A stretch of 64,000 nt of DNA, taken from assembly GCA_023078685.1 (NCBI GenBank), contig JALGAS010000008.1, positions 3,472,001-3,536,000 of the forward strand, in the 5' to 3' direction. Shown piece by piece: positions 23,001 to 34,349 of the stretch. The stretch comes from Neopestalotiopsis rosae. Taxonomy: Eukaryota > Ascomycota > Sordariomycetes > Amphisphaeriales > Sporocadaceae. The stretch's first letter is position 1; every line of letters begins with the position of its first letter. The translations under genes were made by a program, and so were the position numbers. The notes beneath the pieces are model-generated. The model saw only the letters and a list, made by a program, of their open reading frames with translations. It was not told the DNA's origin and did no database searches.

Positions 23001-25012
23001 AGACAGAAACAGCAACGGACACCATCAGTGCTGCTGCTCCAGCTCAGGCTGACTCCGTCTCTGCGGGCACATCGCCAAAGGATGCAACCCAAGGCCGACC
23101 GAAACCTCAGCCACTCGATCTGGCTGATTCGAACAAGCAAGCCATTGACACAGCATCTGCTGAGTCCAACAAGGCTTCAAGCCCACTGAAGACTCGAGTC
23201 CGATCCAAGAGTCGAGTTTTCGAGACAGTTGCTGCACTCGCTGCTGCGCGAACATCTACTTCGCCCACAAAGCAAGAATCACCACTTGCAGGCTCTCAAC
23301 CTTCTTCACCGAGGAAACTTGATTTGAAAAGAGTTTCGAGATTTGGCGGCGATTTCAGCCTCGACAAGTCTCCCGAGCGTGAGTCTCATCGCAGCGAAAA
23401 GAGTCCCACGGAAAGCGCTGCACCGAAGCCTCTTTCCATCAAGCCAACGACTCCCACAGAGAGAACACCAGAGATGCGATCGCAGCCCGTCTTCTCTTCA
23501 AGCAGACCCCTACCGGAGCCCGTGAAGCCCAACTCGCCGCCTGCGGTCGAGCCGCTCAAACTTCAACGTCTCCCAAGTCCACAGCAGGGAAGCGCACCAG
23601 TCGCTAGAGCTTTGCCCTCTCCACCCCTTGCCAGTTCGACTTCGGTCAAGAACACCTTCGCTGCGGAGCGACCTGTCATCTCACGACCGCTGCCTACTCC
23701 TGGAGCCAGCTCTCCTCGGCCACTCCCTTCGCCTGTACGATCTCCTACCAAGCAGGCCATCGAAGTCTCGTCGGTATTGACGGATTTCTTTGGCCCAAAC
23801 CGACCCAAAAGGGAGTATCAAGTAGACTCGGCTGATGTCCTCATGCGGAGGCCAAACATCTCTACGCCAAAGATTCAGACTTTGGGCGCGCAGCTTTTCC
23901 ACTTCTCGGCAGACGGCAAGAAGACGCCCGTGCCGGCACACAACGACCGAGTCTTGTTTGAGCAAGAGATGTACTTGTGCTCACATACTTTCATCAACGA
24001 GGCTGGCAAGAAGACTACAGAGGTTTACTTTTGGTCAGGAGATGAAGTTCCAGCTGCCGTGGTGGAAGATGCATCCATTTTTGTCGCCCGTGAAGCCAGG
24101 GCTCTCGGTGGAACGCTCGTCAGATTACAGCAGAACAAGGAGACACCCGAGTTTCTGGCAGCTCTCGGTGGCATCGTTATCATAAGGCGTGGCTCCAGTA
24201 ACAAGTACGATTCACTGGCACCTCATATGATGTGCGGACGACGGTATCTGGGACAAATAGTTTTTGACGAGGTTGACTTCAACTCTGCAGCTCTGTGCTC
24301 CGGATTCCCGTACCTCATCACTAGCTCTGGTAAATGTTATCTGTGGAAGGGCAAGGGTAGCGGGGCCGACGAACTCAGCTGCGCGCGTCTTGTGGGCATG
24401 GATTATGCGCTTACGGGTGAACTTGAGGAGGTCGAGGATGATCAAGAACCTGAAAGCTTCTGGGGCATCTTTGGTGGCAACAAACGCTTGGGTTCTGCAG
24501 ATCACTGGCGTCTGAAGCCTAATTACGACAAGTACTGCAGCAGGCTGTTCCGCTCCGATGCCGCATCAAAACAGCAGGTAAGTGTCGATCCACTGAACTT
24601 TCAGTTTATGGTACCCGTTGACTAACATATTGCAATACAGATTGTCGAAATTGCGCCCTTTTCTCAGAGGGATCTGGACCAAACCGGTATCTTTGTGCTC
24701 GACGCCTTCTTCGAGTTGTATATCATTGTTGGAGCACATGCGCAACCGCAGTACGCCTCGTTCCACAATGCGTTAGAATTTGCCCAAGAATATGCTATCC
24801 TTGCTGCGGGCATGGAGGACCGTCCTTTCGTGCCTGTTTCCACAGTCATCCTGGAGGGAATCCCCCGGGACATGAAGAGTGTATTCAGAAAGTGGCAGGA
24901 CGCCAGCAGTCCTACCATCATGAACCCCTCGGGCGGTGGCACTGGTTTGCGGAGAGGCAGAAGTTTGCGAATCATGCCTTTGAACACGGCATTGCAGGCA
25001 TTGAGGGATTAG
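20026..25012 (+). CDS. DUF4045 and gelsolin-repeat protein (villin/gelsolin-like)
   Basis: A fungal protein that joins a long disordered DUF4045 region to gelsolin-type repeats, presumably binding actin; direct function is little studied. Exons 20026-20164, 20475-24577, 24641-25012 (introns 310 and 63 nt) give 1,537 aa. Exon 1 encodes the conserved coiled-coil start 'MSEDVSKFLEQVRELGD' and the Arg/Glu-rich 'ADRKERQARRA', and continues straight into 'ERARSISPQKSSP' of exon 2. Residues about 50-1140 are Ser/Pro/Thr/Ala-rich with many SP/TP sites, probably phosphorylated; 'NVFGNLRKTTTQNYVAPDEL' (about residue 600) is the most conserved island. From about 1147 ('VLTDFFGPN') gelsolin folds follow, with 'TEVYFWSGDEV', 'KCYLWKGKG' and a last 'DLDQTGIFVLDAFFELYIIVG' repeat after intron 2. 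ATG 20026 agrees with related proteins as I remember them. Confidence 0.9.
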
Positions 25013-26248
25013 GTTCCACCTCAGCGCCAAATACCGAGTCGAAAGCACGGCTGGTGGTGAGTGAGTGATTACACAGAAGCGCAAGCGTTTTTTTCTTTTT
25101 ACCAACATTCGAGGCACAATCTTTTTGTTGAGATGTACCATATTGTTTTGCTTGGCGTTGGGCTGGCTAGACATGACATGTAAAAAAGGAGAACGTCTAA
25201 TAACGACCTGACATGGCAGCGACGACATCATGGCTTGATAACGTGGCGCATAGAAGAGGAAGAGAGAGAGATGGCATCAATTTTTTCTTCGACGCTGCAA
25301 ATGTTTCGAAAGAAAAGGTTTTCACATGTACATTTTATACCAGTCTATTTTCACCTACATAGCATAAGGCGTCAAGGACCAATTTATACCAATTAATAAG
25401 ATTGGGCGTTGCTTGCTTGCTTGCTTGTAATTCATTTCTATTAATATTTCCCCCTCCACCAAGCGACTCGTGCCCATGACTCTTCAATGTCGACGAAGTC
25501 CACCGACGAGAATTGACGACCTATGTAAAAGTGGTGGCTCCGCATCTCCTTTTCCCACATACATATTATGGCGCTGACAAGCCAAAGAATGCGATATCCA
25601 AATCAGGACTTTTGCCACTATTCGCAACTCCTAGATGGGAGTAATGCAATTCAAGAACTCAAAATGCCAGGCCACACATGCACGAAAGATTTTGATGCGA
25701 TCGACTCGGAACAATTTAGTTTAGATTTTCAACCCAAGGAAAAAAAAATATTAAGGACTAGAATCTATGTACAGGAATAAATATGTAAAGTAGTTACAAC
25801 CAAATAATTACCACATTAACGTTTATTTCTTCGTACCCCTCCAATTTCCCTGATATTATATTAGGTAGGAAAAGGCAGTTGCTTTCTTTCTTCCTTGTCT
25901 TGTCTTATCTTGTCTTTCCGGCACCCCAAAATAAAATGATAACAAATAAAAAAGTATATGCTCTTTATTTCGCCATGTTTTGCCCCTTTCCACGGGTGTA
26001 GGATTTCCGAGTAACTCCACAATGCGTTTTTTTTCTTTTTCTTTCGTAATGTGTCGTGAAATGAGTGTCTATGCCGTTGCGCGTTGCTGTCGTAGCTGTG
26101 GTCATGATATCATGGTTAAATATCCAAGAGAAGGAGATGGGCAGCGACAAAAGAAAAAGACAGGGAAAAAAAAAAAAAGGACTTTGAATCATGAGAGTGG
26201 CGTGAGGAGGAGCCGAGGGTAAACCTCGCTCACTGTCTATGTAGTCAA
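25013..26248. other. Convergent intergenic region (two 3' UTRs)
   Basis: Lies between the stop codons of the gelsolin gene and the repeat-protein gene. AT-rich, with a (TTGC)4 run at 25409-25424 and A-rich runs near 26165. One frame at 25568-25780 shows no family resemblance. Confidence 0.5.
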
Positions 26249-29200
26249 TTACAAAAGCGCAGCCGCAAGTCCGACAAGTCCTGCTAGCATGGCACCGGCA
26301 GCCTTGGTGGTGCGTGGTGCGCGACCGGCTGCGACAGTGCTGACTGCAGCAGTAGCCTCAGCAGACTTGCTTGGGGCAACAGAGGTGCGCACAGTCGAAG
26401 GAACCTGAACGGCCGAGTTACTGTAGGTCTCCTTGGGGGCCTCGGCAGAATAGGTCTGTTGAGGAGCTTCCTGGGAAGCAGCGGCGTTGCTGTAGGTCTC
26501 CTTGGGGGCCTCAGCAGAGTAGACCGTCTCTTGGGGTGCTTGTTGGGTAACAGCGGCGTTACTGTAGGTCTGCTGAGCCACACATTCCTCGTAGCAGGTG
26601 ACTGGGACGGTTTGGGTCTCAGTGACCAGTCTGGTGGCACTAATGGTCTGATAACCGGTCTGAGTGATGCAAACGGTAACGCCCTGGCTGACAGTGGTGT
26701 ATGTTGTTTCGGGGTAGATCTCAGTAGCGTAAACTTGAGTAAAGACACTCTCCGTGACCGTGTATTGAGCGTACTCAGTGGCGGTCGTAGGAGCGGCCTG
26801 CTCGACAGTCTGCGTAGCAGGGTAGGTGTTCACAACGGTAACGCCTTGAATGGTCTGGGTGTAGACGGGCTGGACAGCCGAGTACTCGATTGACTGAGGA
26901 GCTTGTTGGGAAACAGCGGCATTGCTGTATGTCTCCTGAGGAGCCTGGTACACACTGGTTTCTTGAGGAGCCTGGTAAACAGTGGTCTCCTGGGGAGCCT
27001 GGTACACGCTGGTCTCCTGGGGAGCCTGGTACACGCTGGTCTCAGGAGCTTGGTACTCGCTTGACTGAGGAGCCTGTTGGGAGACAGCGGCGTTACTGTA
27101 TGTCTCCTTGGGGGCTTGGTATTCGCTGGATTGAGGAGCCTGCTGGTAGGGAGCCACGTATGTGCTGGTCTCGGGAGCCACGTATGTGCTGGTCTCAGGA
27201 GCTTGGTACTCGCTTGACTGAGGAGCCTGTTGGGAGACAGCGGCGTTACTGTATGTCTCCTTGGGGGCTTGGTATTCACTCGACTGGTAAACAGTCTCTT
27301 GGGGAGCGACGTATGTGCTGGTCTCGGGAGTGACGTATGTGCTGGTCTCAGGAGCCTGATATTCACTCGACTGGTAAACAGTGGTCTCTTGAGGAGCCTG
27401 GTATTCACTTGACTGAGGAGCCTGCTGGTATGAAGCCTGGTACTCGCTAGACTGCTGGACGGCTTGGGCGCTGCTAGTTTGGTAGACATTGTATGTAGAG
27501 GCAGCCTGGCTGTAAGTTCCAGTCTTGGTCTCGGGCTTGCTCTCCGCACTGGAGTACTGGCTCTCCACGCTGGCGTAGCTCACATATGTGGAGGTGGGAT
27601 ACACAGACTGCTGATACTCAGACGACTGAGGTGCTTGGTAAACCGAGTAGACGGAAGACTGAGGTGCTTGCTCGGCCGACTGATACACAGACTGGTATAC
27701 TGAAGACTGGGGAGCTTGCTCGGCTGATTGATACACAGACTGCTGGTACTCAGACGACTTGGGTGCCTGGTAGACTGACTGATAGACTGAAGACTGGGGT
27801 GCTTGCTCGGCAGACTGGTACACAGACTGTTGGACCTCGGACGTCTGGGGTGCCTGGTAGACTGACTGATACTCGGACGACTTGGGGGCCTGGTAGACTG
27901 ACTGGTACTCGGCCGATTGAGGTGCCTGAGCGCTTGACTGGTAGACTGATTGGTACTCAGAAGACTTGGGTGCTTGTTCAGCTGACTGGTAGACGGACTG
28001 GTACGCGGTTGTCTGTGGTGCTTGGTACTCGGAAGTCTTGGACTCCTTTGGTGCCTGGTACTCAGAGGTCTCTGGAGCAGCGTAGCTAGAGTACTGGGAC
28101 TCATTAGGGGCAGAATAGCTTGAAGCCTTGGACTCTTCCGAGTGTGAGTAGACAGATTGCTCAGGAGCGGAGTAGCTTGAAGCCTTGGAGACCTCAGGAG
28201 CAGAATAGCTTGATGCCTTTGTCTCCTGAGCTGAGTAGCCTGACTGCTCGGGAGCGGAGTAGCTCGAAGCGTGGGACTCTACAGGAGCAGAGTAGCTTGA
28301 TGCCTTTGTCTCCTGGGCCGAGTAACCTGATTGCTCAGGAGCGGAGTAGCTAGAAGCGTGGGACTCCTCGGCATGGCCAGTCTCAGCAGGGGCGGAGTAG
28401 CTTGAAGCATGGGACTCTTCGGCGTGGCCAGTCTCGGCTGGAGCAGCATAGCTCGAGGCGTGAGATTCCTCAGCGTGACCAGTCTCGGCCGGGGCGGCGG
28501 CGCTCTGAGCGTGAGACTCCTCAGCGTGACCAGTCTCAGCAGGTGCGGCAGCGCTTTGAGCGTGGGATTCCTCAGCGTGACCAGTTTCGGCTGGGGCAGC
28601 TTGAGCTGAGCCCTCGGCATGACCGGACTCGGCAGGGGCAGCTTGAGCCGAACCCTGGGACTGTGCCGGTGCGGCACCACCGCTCTGAGCTCCGCCTTGT
28701 TCTCCGCCTTGCGCACCGCCTTGAGCACCACCCTGAGCACCACCTTGAGCACCACCCTGAGCACCACCCTGAGCACCACCTTCTTCACCACCACCGCCGG
28801 CGAGAATGACAGACGAAGTGGCAGCATAGCTGGCCTGGTCCGCTCCGAGGCCTCCTGCTCCAGCGACATAGGTAGCTGAAACGGAGGCGGAGGTGAGCGA
28901 CGCGCCGAGAGATGAGTAGCTGGAGGCGGCAGCAGCAGAGTAGCTTGATGCAGAAGCCGCATTGTAGCTCGACTGCGAAGCCGACTTCGAAGCCGACTTC
29001 GACGATGGAGAGGCTGAGGCCGACTGGGGAGCAGCGGTAGAAGCTGACAAAGCACTTGCTGAGCTCGCACCGTAAAGCGACGAATAGCTAGACTGAGCAG
29101 CTTGAGCGTAGCTCGAGTAGGAAGCAGCGTTTGATGGCGAGGCAGACAAGGCACTGTAGCTCGAAGAAGCGTAATTCGAGGAGTAGCCATTGTTGGCAGA

Positions 29201-29848
29201 GCCAGAGTTGGATTGAGAGGCAGCCTTGTATGAGGAACTTGCGGGGTAGGAGGCTGTTACCGTTGCACTGGCGGCACCTCCGGCGTAAAGAGAAGAGTAG
29301 CTCGACTGCGCGGCGGCGCCATATGTCGACCAGTCACTTGCGCTGCTTCCACTGTAGAGAGAGGAGTAGCTGGACTGAGCGGCAGAGGCATAAGATTGCC
29401 AGTCACTCGGAGCAGCGTTGCCTCCGTAGAGGGAAGAGTAGCTGGATTGAGCAGCAGAAGCATACGATTGCCAGTCGCTCGGAGCAGCGTTTCCACCGTA
29501 AAGTGAAGAATAGGCGGATTGAGCAGCAGAAGCATACGATTGCCAGTCGCTCGGAGCACCACTGGGGCCTCCTTGGCCACCCTGACCACCGGGGCCCCAA
29601 CCTCCTTGGCCACCCTGAGAACCGGGGCCCCAACCTCCGTGTCCTCCCGGGCCGTGGCCGAAGCCTCCCTCCTCACCACCAGGAGGGCCGTGGCCTCCAT
29701 GGCCACCGCCTTGTCCAGGACCCCAGTTGCCGTTGCCGGGGCCAGCTTGGCCCTGATCACCTCCCTGATTTCCTCCCCATCCTCCCCATCCTCCCGGGAG
29801 CGCCAGAGCAGTGCCGGCAAGGGCAAGAAGGGTTGCAGTTCCCTTCAT
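26249..29848 (-). CDS. Secreted, GPI-anchored, multi-repeat surface protein
   Basis: Single exon, 1,199 aa, not matching a family I can name. ATG 29848 starts a clean signal peptide (1-16, 'MKGTATLLALAGTALA'). Then come a Gly/Trp/Gln-rich stretch (18-97); 24-residue repeats built on 'DWQSYASAAQSSYSSLYGG' (98-191); Ser/Ala/Tyr-rich silk-like sequence (192-345); tandem GGAQ units (about 357-388); 17-residue 'APAETGHAEESHA' repeats (about 400-500); 'KASSYSAPE' repeats (500-590); and Gln/Tyr-rich 'APQSSEYQ', 'QSVYQ' and 'ETSVYQAPQ' repeats (590-990). Residues 990-1093 are the only non-repetitive domain and hold all three cysteines (1060, 1085, 1089). The C-terminus ('AAGAMLAGLVGLAAALL') is a GPI-attachment-type hydrophobic tail. 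Role likely cell-wall, adhesion or surface assembly; this is inference from composition. Confidence 0.85.
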   Translation of the reverse strand: MKGTATLLALAGTALALPGGWGGWGGNQGGDQGQAGPGNGNWGPGQGGGHGGHGPPGGEEGGFGHGPGGHGGWGPGSQGGQGGWGPGGQGGQGGPSGAPSDWQSYASAAQSAYSSLYGGNAAPSDWQSYASAAQSSYSSLYGGNAAPSDWQSYASAAQSSYSSLYSGSSASDWSTYGAAAQSSYSSLYAGGAASATVTASYPASSSYKAASQSNSGSANNGYSSNYASSSYSALSASPSNAASYSSYAQAAQSSYSSLYGASSASALSASTAAPQSASASPSSKSASKSASQSSYNAASASSYSAAAASSYSSLGASLTSASVSATYVAGAGGLGADQASYAATSSVILAGGGGEEGGAQGGAQGGAQGGAQGGAQGGAQGGEQGGAQSGGAAPAQSQGSAQAAPAESGHAEGSAQAAPAETGHAEESHAQSAAAPAETGHAEESHAQSAAAPAETGHAEESHASSYAAPAETGHAEESHASSYSAPAETGHAEESHASSYSAPEQSGYSAQETKASSYSAPVESHASSYSAPEQSGYSAQETKASSYSAPEVSKASSYSAPEQSVYSHSEESKASSYSAPNESQYSSYAAPETSEYQAPKESKTSEYQAPQTTAYQSVYQSAEQAPKSSEYQSVYQSSAQAPQSAEYQSVYQAPKSSEYQSVYQAPQTSEVQQSVYQSAEQAPQSSVYQSVYQAPKSSEYQQSVYQSAEQAPQSSVYQSVYQSAEQAPQSSVYSVYQAPQSSEYQQSVYPTSTYVSYASVESQYSSAESKPETKTGTYSQAASTYNVYQTSSAQAVQQSSEYQASYQQAPQSSEYQAPQETTVYQSSEYQAPETSTYVTPETSTYVAPQETVYQSSEYQAPKETYSNAAVSQQAPQSSEYQAPETSTYVAPETSTYVAPYQQAPQSSEYQAPKETYSNAAVSQQAPQSSEYQAPETSVYQAPQETSVYQAPQETTVYQAPQETSVYQAPQETYSNAAVSQQAPQSIEYSAVQPVYTQTIQGVTVVNTYPATQTVEQAAPTTATEYAQYTVTESVFTQVYATEIYPETTYTTVSQGVTVCITQTGYQTISATRLVTETQTVPVTCYEECVAQQTYSNAAVTQQAPQETVYSAEAPKETYSNAAASQEAPQQTYSAEAPKETYSNSAVQVPSTVRTSVAPSKSAEATAAVSTVAAGRAPRTTKAAGAMLAGLVGLAAALL
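26879..28081 (-). repeat. Gln/Tyr/Ser-rich repeat field (QSVYQ, APQSSEYQ, ETSVYQAPQ)
   Basis: About 400 residues of short interleaved units of 9-20 residues, including several copies of a longer block 'ETYSNAAVSQQAPQSSEYQ'. Composition is prion-like (Gln, Tyr, Ser) and almost free of charge. Confidence 0.75.
28349..28651 (-). repeat. 17-codon repeats (APAETGHAEESHA type), about 6 units
   Basis: In-frame units in the surface-protein gene; Ala-rich versions come first, and later units change to Ser-Ser-Tyr, grading into the next repeat family. The gradient suggests stepwise unit evolution. Confidence 0.75.
28685..28780 (-). repeat. 12-nt GGAQ codon repeats, about 8 units
   Basis: Near-perfect tandem run coding Gly-Gly-Ala-Gln, with one Glu substitution and one Gly-to-Ser change near the end. 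Such runs are prone to copy-number change between isolates. Confidence 0.8.
29276..29557 (-). repeat. 24-codon tandem repeats (DWQSYASAAQ type), 3 near-identical plus 1 degenerate
   Basis: In-frame repeats within the surface-protein gene; the first three units differ by very few residues (Ala/Ser at one position), suggesting recent unit duplication or conversion. A related partial unit ('YAQAAQSSYSSLYG') recurs near residue 246. Confidence 0.85.
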
Positions 29849-32800
29849 GTTGACTGTTGGTTAAGGCTGACCAACAATAGCGTCGTAATATGAGACTTGA
29901 GAGTAACTTTGGCGAACTTGTTACTCGTGGAAGAGTGCCGCAGAGATCACCAGAAAGCCTGGAGCCTGGGACTGCGTATTCTGAAGCGGTTGAGTCGGCA
30001 AGTATCAATAATGAAAAGCAGGGCAACGGACAGCCTTTTATCTTTCTCGAGAGTACATATCGGACCGGGACTATGGGACGGTTGCACAACGGGCACAAGA
30101 GGCATACCATCCTGATGACCCGTCTTCATGGCCCAACCACCACCAACACCACCACTGGCCAGTTCCTCCATGGCAAATGCAATAGTCTGCGCGAGCCGAG
30201 TTATTCTGGTGGAGGCCACGCGAAATGCGAAAGCCAAAATATTCCGATGAGTAGAGCAGGGACTGGCCAGCCATGATACGAGGAGGGCGAACTGTAAGGA
30301 TAGAGGAAGAGCAGCTAAAATTGGAAGTTTCTCATCGGCTGAAGGACATAAGATGGTTTGAGCATGCTGGTGCTGGTGGTCCGAATGTACCAAGTCGAAA
30401 TCAGAAAGGTACATGATATGCATGAGAGGCGTAAGCCAAGCCGTGGCCCAGGAGACTGACCTGGTGCGCCAACGACGACTTTCACAGCATCTGCCCTTTG
30501 TCCTGGGTGCGTAGATGGGTGAAGACGACAAGGTTCGAGCTTGCACGGAATCGTCAAGCCAAGCCGATCATGGATGCCGTTTCCATGCAGGATTCAACCA
30601 AGTAACTGGACTGTAGAAAGTTAAAAAAGAGGCTGGCAGCAAGGCAACGTGTGAAGTAATCCTAAGAACGCCGCATGCATACTGCTTCCCAAGATGGAGA
30701 TGTTTGAGGCTGGAGAGGCTTTCCGCTGGCGTTGGCCATGATGATGTCCATGGACACCGCATCCAGCATGCTGCGCCATACAACATATTATTGTCACAGC
30801 GTGTGCGCAGAGCCATGCTCTTCGCGCAGTGCCCAATCTGACAAAATGCAGCCATGGCTTCTGGACAAGTCTCTGTCTTCGTCCCTGATCCAGGAGTGAC
30901 CCTCAGGGTCAAGCAAGGCGTATACAGCCACGGTGGTACCTACTATTTCCAGCTTGCCATGCGAGAATAGACTTGACTCCCGGCGCCGTGCGGTGACATG
31001 GCCCACAGCGGGTGAACACGTTCAGCTATAGAGGGACGGTAAGGTATCTAGCAATCCAATTAGTGTGCCATACAGAGAGCGCTACACTCACTGCTGCTCT
31101 CTGTAGGCCGTGAAGGCGGGATCGCAAAAGACGACTAGATGAACGCCGACCAACGCGGGACCGTACTTCCAGAGCAAAGCGCGAACCAAGGCAGAGGAGC
31201 GTAAACAGTCTGTAGTAGCCTCGTGTTGCAGGTAGCCAATGCTTGTTAGCATGCGAAATATGCAACCTAAAAACGGCATCGATCTGCGACATGCACATTG
31301 GGCGTACATATGGACATAGGCATCAGGACCAAGTAAGGGAACATTGAAAAAGGTTGTTCTTCAGTGGGCTTGAACTCTAGGGGCACGGGGAGAATCGCCC
31401 CGACCACAACTTCTGCAAGCAGCTTTTGAGTGTCTCCATGCCCCATGTATGTGGATATGCAGAAGTAAGTTGCCGCAATTTTGAGCTTCAATGGCAGTAT
31501 TCCCAATTGTCCATGACGGCGAGGTGCCATGTAAGTGAGGCCGGCAGTCAATGTAAGTAAGTAAATGGAGATGCTCCGGGGATGGTTGGGTCGGCGAGCA
31601 ATTGCCTTGACGATTCTCGGAACAGGCCTGGCTTGTCGAGAGGAGGTTAGGGCCTAAATGAGCTGAGCTCTAATTCGAAGCAGCTCTGGAGAGTCCTAGG
31701 GGCTAGCGGGGGGTGGTTAGAGGCATAGGGGTCAATGCCTAAAAGACAGCAGGTACAGTCTACCCAACGCGCCATCCCAAGGGCTAGCAAGTAACATGAC
31801 AACATGGCAATGGACAGCGATTCAAGTATCATGCATTTTCAGCATATTTCTCTAGTCATCTAGTCATTCGCGACCCTTCATACTTACAAGACACGAATAC
31901 AAGAGATTCCGTCTCATAAGGCTGCAGGTGTATTGATGTTTTCCGTTGCGACCAAGTCTGGACGACCCTGCTTTTGGTAGATTGTCTTGTGTAAAACGGC
32001 CCGCACCTTTAGCATCGTCGTTTGATGTTGTGGTGTCTAAGATCAGTGTGCAACAAGGCGCCATCACGTTGGATCATTATCCGCTAAAAGAGACACGTAA
32101 CTACTGCAAGTGTTAAGTGTCAATGCAGGCTTGTTATCGTATCTCTATCTCACACCATAACAAGCGCCGTGACGCGACGTGACCAGTGGTATTTCCATTT
32201 GCTCATCACTATAATACATAAACATCCGGAGTATGGGCGTGGGGTCGGGAAGAGTAAGTGGTGGCGGGGTGCGTCTCCCTTGCTGGTGAATGGCTGTACC
32301 CCGCGAGGTCGGAGGGATCATTGGGATGGGATCAGACGCCATGAATTATTTTGTGGCTACCCATCTGGTGAGTAAACACCTCTTTGAAAGAGATGAATTT
32401 TCCTTTTCCATCCAGGAGATCCCCGAAGCAGCGTCGCATACATTCTCGACCAGGGATGGTCGTTGTGGTGGATGAAGAGATGTGAGCCGCCTAGGGTCAG
32501 TCGCGATTTTAGGCTTTACGGATTCACTCTGTTACAGCACCTTATTGACGAGCCCAACATGTCGCAATAATCGGCTTTCAGCACGAAAAGGTCGCCAATT
32601 GTGAGACTTTGCTCATGGCAGACGAATAACAAGTGAGCCTCGATTCTTTTGCTCCGTTAGACGTACTCGGCCATCGGCATGCAATAATGCTTGCAACATA
32701 TGCTCAAAGACGACAAATATGAATTAAATTATATGCTTGTTCTTTGAGCCGCATCTGCCCTAAATCGTATTGGGCCCAGATCTGCATAGGAGAATTAATA

Positions 32801-34349
32801 GTGTGGGTACATGGGCATGAGGTAGGCATAGACAAGCATAAAGCTTCTTTCGAGAGGCTGAGTGAAGCATGAATTACATCATCACTCCTCGATTACGAGA
32901 TGAACACTCACTCGTGGACGAACTGTTTCAACGATGAAGACGAAAAAGAACGAGAGATGAGGAGAGTGGAAGGGAAAAGAAGAACGAACCTCAGTGTGTG
33001 AAATCGGATCTTTCGTCACTAACAGCCAAGTACCTATGTAGAGGTACGGAAGAATGGTCTCCCAACCGCCTGTTATTATTCGTTGAGGGAGAAGCATAGG
33101 TATTTCAATTTAGCCGGCCAACGATTCTTGACATGCCATGGAATGACAATGATACTTAGCCACTACCATGAAGGCACTCGCCTCCAGGACTGCTACTGCC
33201 ATGGAGCATATTCATGGTTCTATTCCTAATACATGGGTAATCGCATGAGTCACCATCGACTATAGAGCGATACATTGGTGAGAGCATTCCACGCCTAAAT
33301 CACCCATTTCTGATCCAGAGCTGGCTCTGGCTTTAGTTTCTATGGACCGGAGGTATATATTGCCGGCCTACCTCGATTTGTTCTTGGCATTCCCATTGTG
33401 GCATGAAGCATGCACCTTTCAACACATACTGAGACGCCCGGAAAGCATATGACTGGATGATCTTGCCATTCATAAGTCTGGTTTCAGTGGCTAGCTGCTC
33501 AATATCCTAAGGAAGCCGGCAACCTCGAAAGCTTAAAAAGAATTCGGAAAGCACGGGTGGCATGGTGGGTGCCCAAGGTATTGCAAGCTGCCCAACCATA
33601 CAATGTAAGAGTAACAAGCACGTTGCCACGCTGTGGCATGTTTTGTGGTCCTCTTTGCATTTCCTTTCCCGGCTCAATTGAATGGGCCGTTCCGTTCTTG
33701 CATTTCTGCGCGGCGTCGCCATTATACACCTGGGGCACAGCACCCCAGAACGATCTTTCGAGGTCCATGTTAACTAAGATTATAGTCTGGACTACAAACA
33801 AGGTAACCCACAGGATGAAAATCCGTGTGTATAGTATCGTTGGGACAGAAAAGACCGAAAGATGCTGGCAGATGCCGCCTTGTGGCGTTCCCAAAGTTTT
33901 CTGAGACACTTTTCCCACTCCGTCGAAGCGTTCCTCCTACATCCAACCTCCAAATGTTGTCAAATGAACTTTAAAGAAGCACGCACAGCTACTGTACCTT
34001 CGTCGCCGCCGGGTGTTGCCAAATCCTGCAACAATCTACCTTAACCATCAACTTCAAGCAGCAAAGGACTGCCCGAAAAATCGCTCAGTCTGGGGCAATG
34101 CGCAGATCGTCTCATCATGAACGCCTATTCTGAAAGCCGCAAAGCGCATTTCCTGGAATTTGTAAGACAGCTCGAGGCCCTCTTCTGCGAGAACCCGCGA
34201 GTAACTAAGAATAACTGAATCTGATCTAGAACACCACCAAACAAAAGCCCCCCTTTCCGAGACACCAAAACATCGCAACTCGGCACACATCTCGGTCCCT
34301 CCCATAGCTCCCTCCAAAAGAAGGACAAAAAAAAAAAAAAAAAAAAGGC
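29849..34349. other. 4.5 kb gene-free stretch upstream of the surface-protein gene
   Basis: No frame here has family features or plausible splicing; the longest (29947-30546, minus) overlaps others on the opposite strand and looks like chance. It holds the surface-protein promoter at its left end and the 3' end of the monooxygenase at its right. No transposon ends, tRNA or rRNA recognised. Confidence 0.5.
34327..34346. repeat. 20-base A run, 3 bases past the monooxygenase stop
   Basis: On the coding (minus) strand this reads stop codon, three bases, then 20 T. The run length is likely unstable in sequencing and between isolates. Confidence 0.9.

Noticed and set aside
26284..29853. Several long open frames antisense or out of frame to the repeat protein (up to 303 aa)
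   Set aside because: They follow from the strong codon periodicity of the repeats and show no independent features.
29947..30546. 199-residue minus-strand frame
   Set aside because: No family features, overlaps other frames on both strands; looks like chance upstream of the surface-protein gene.
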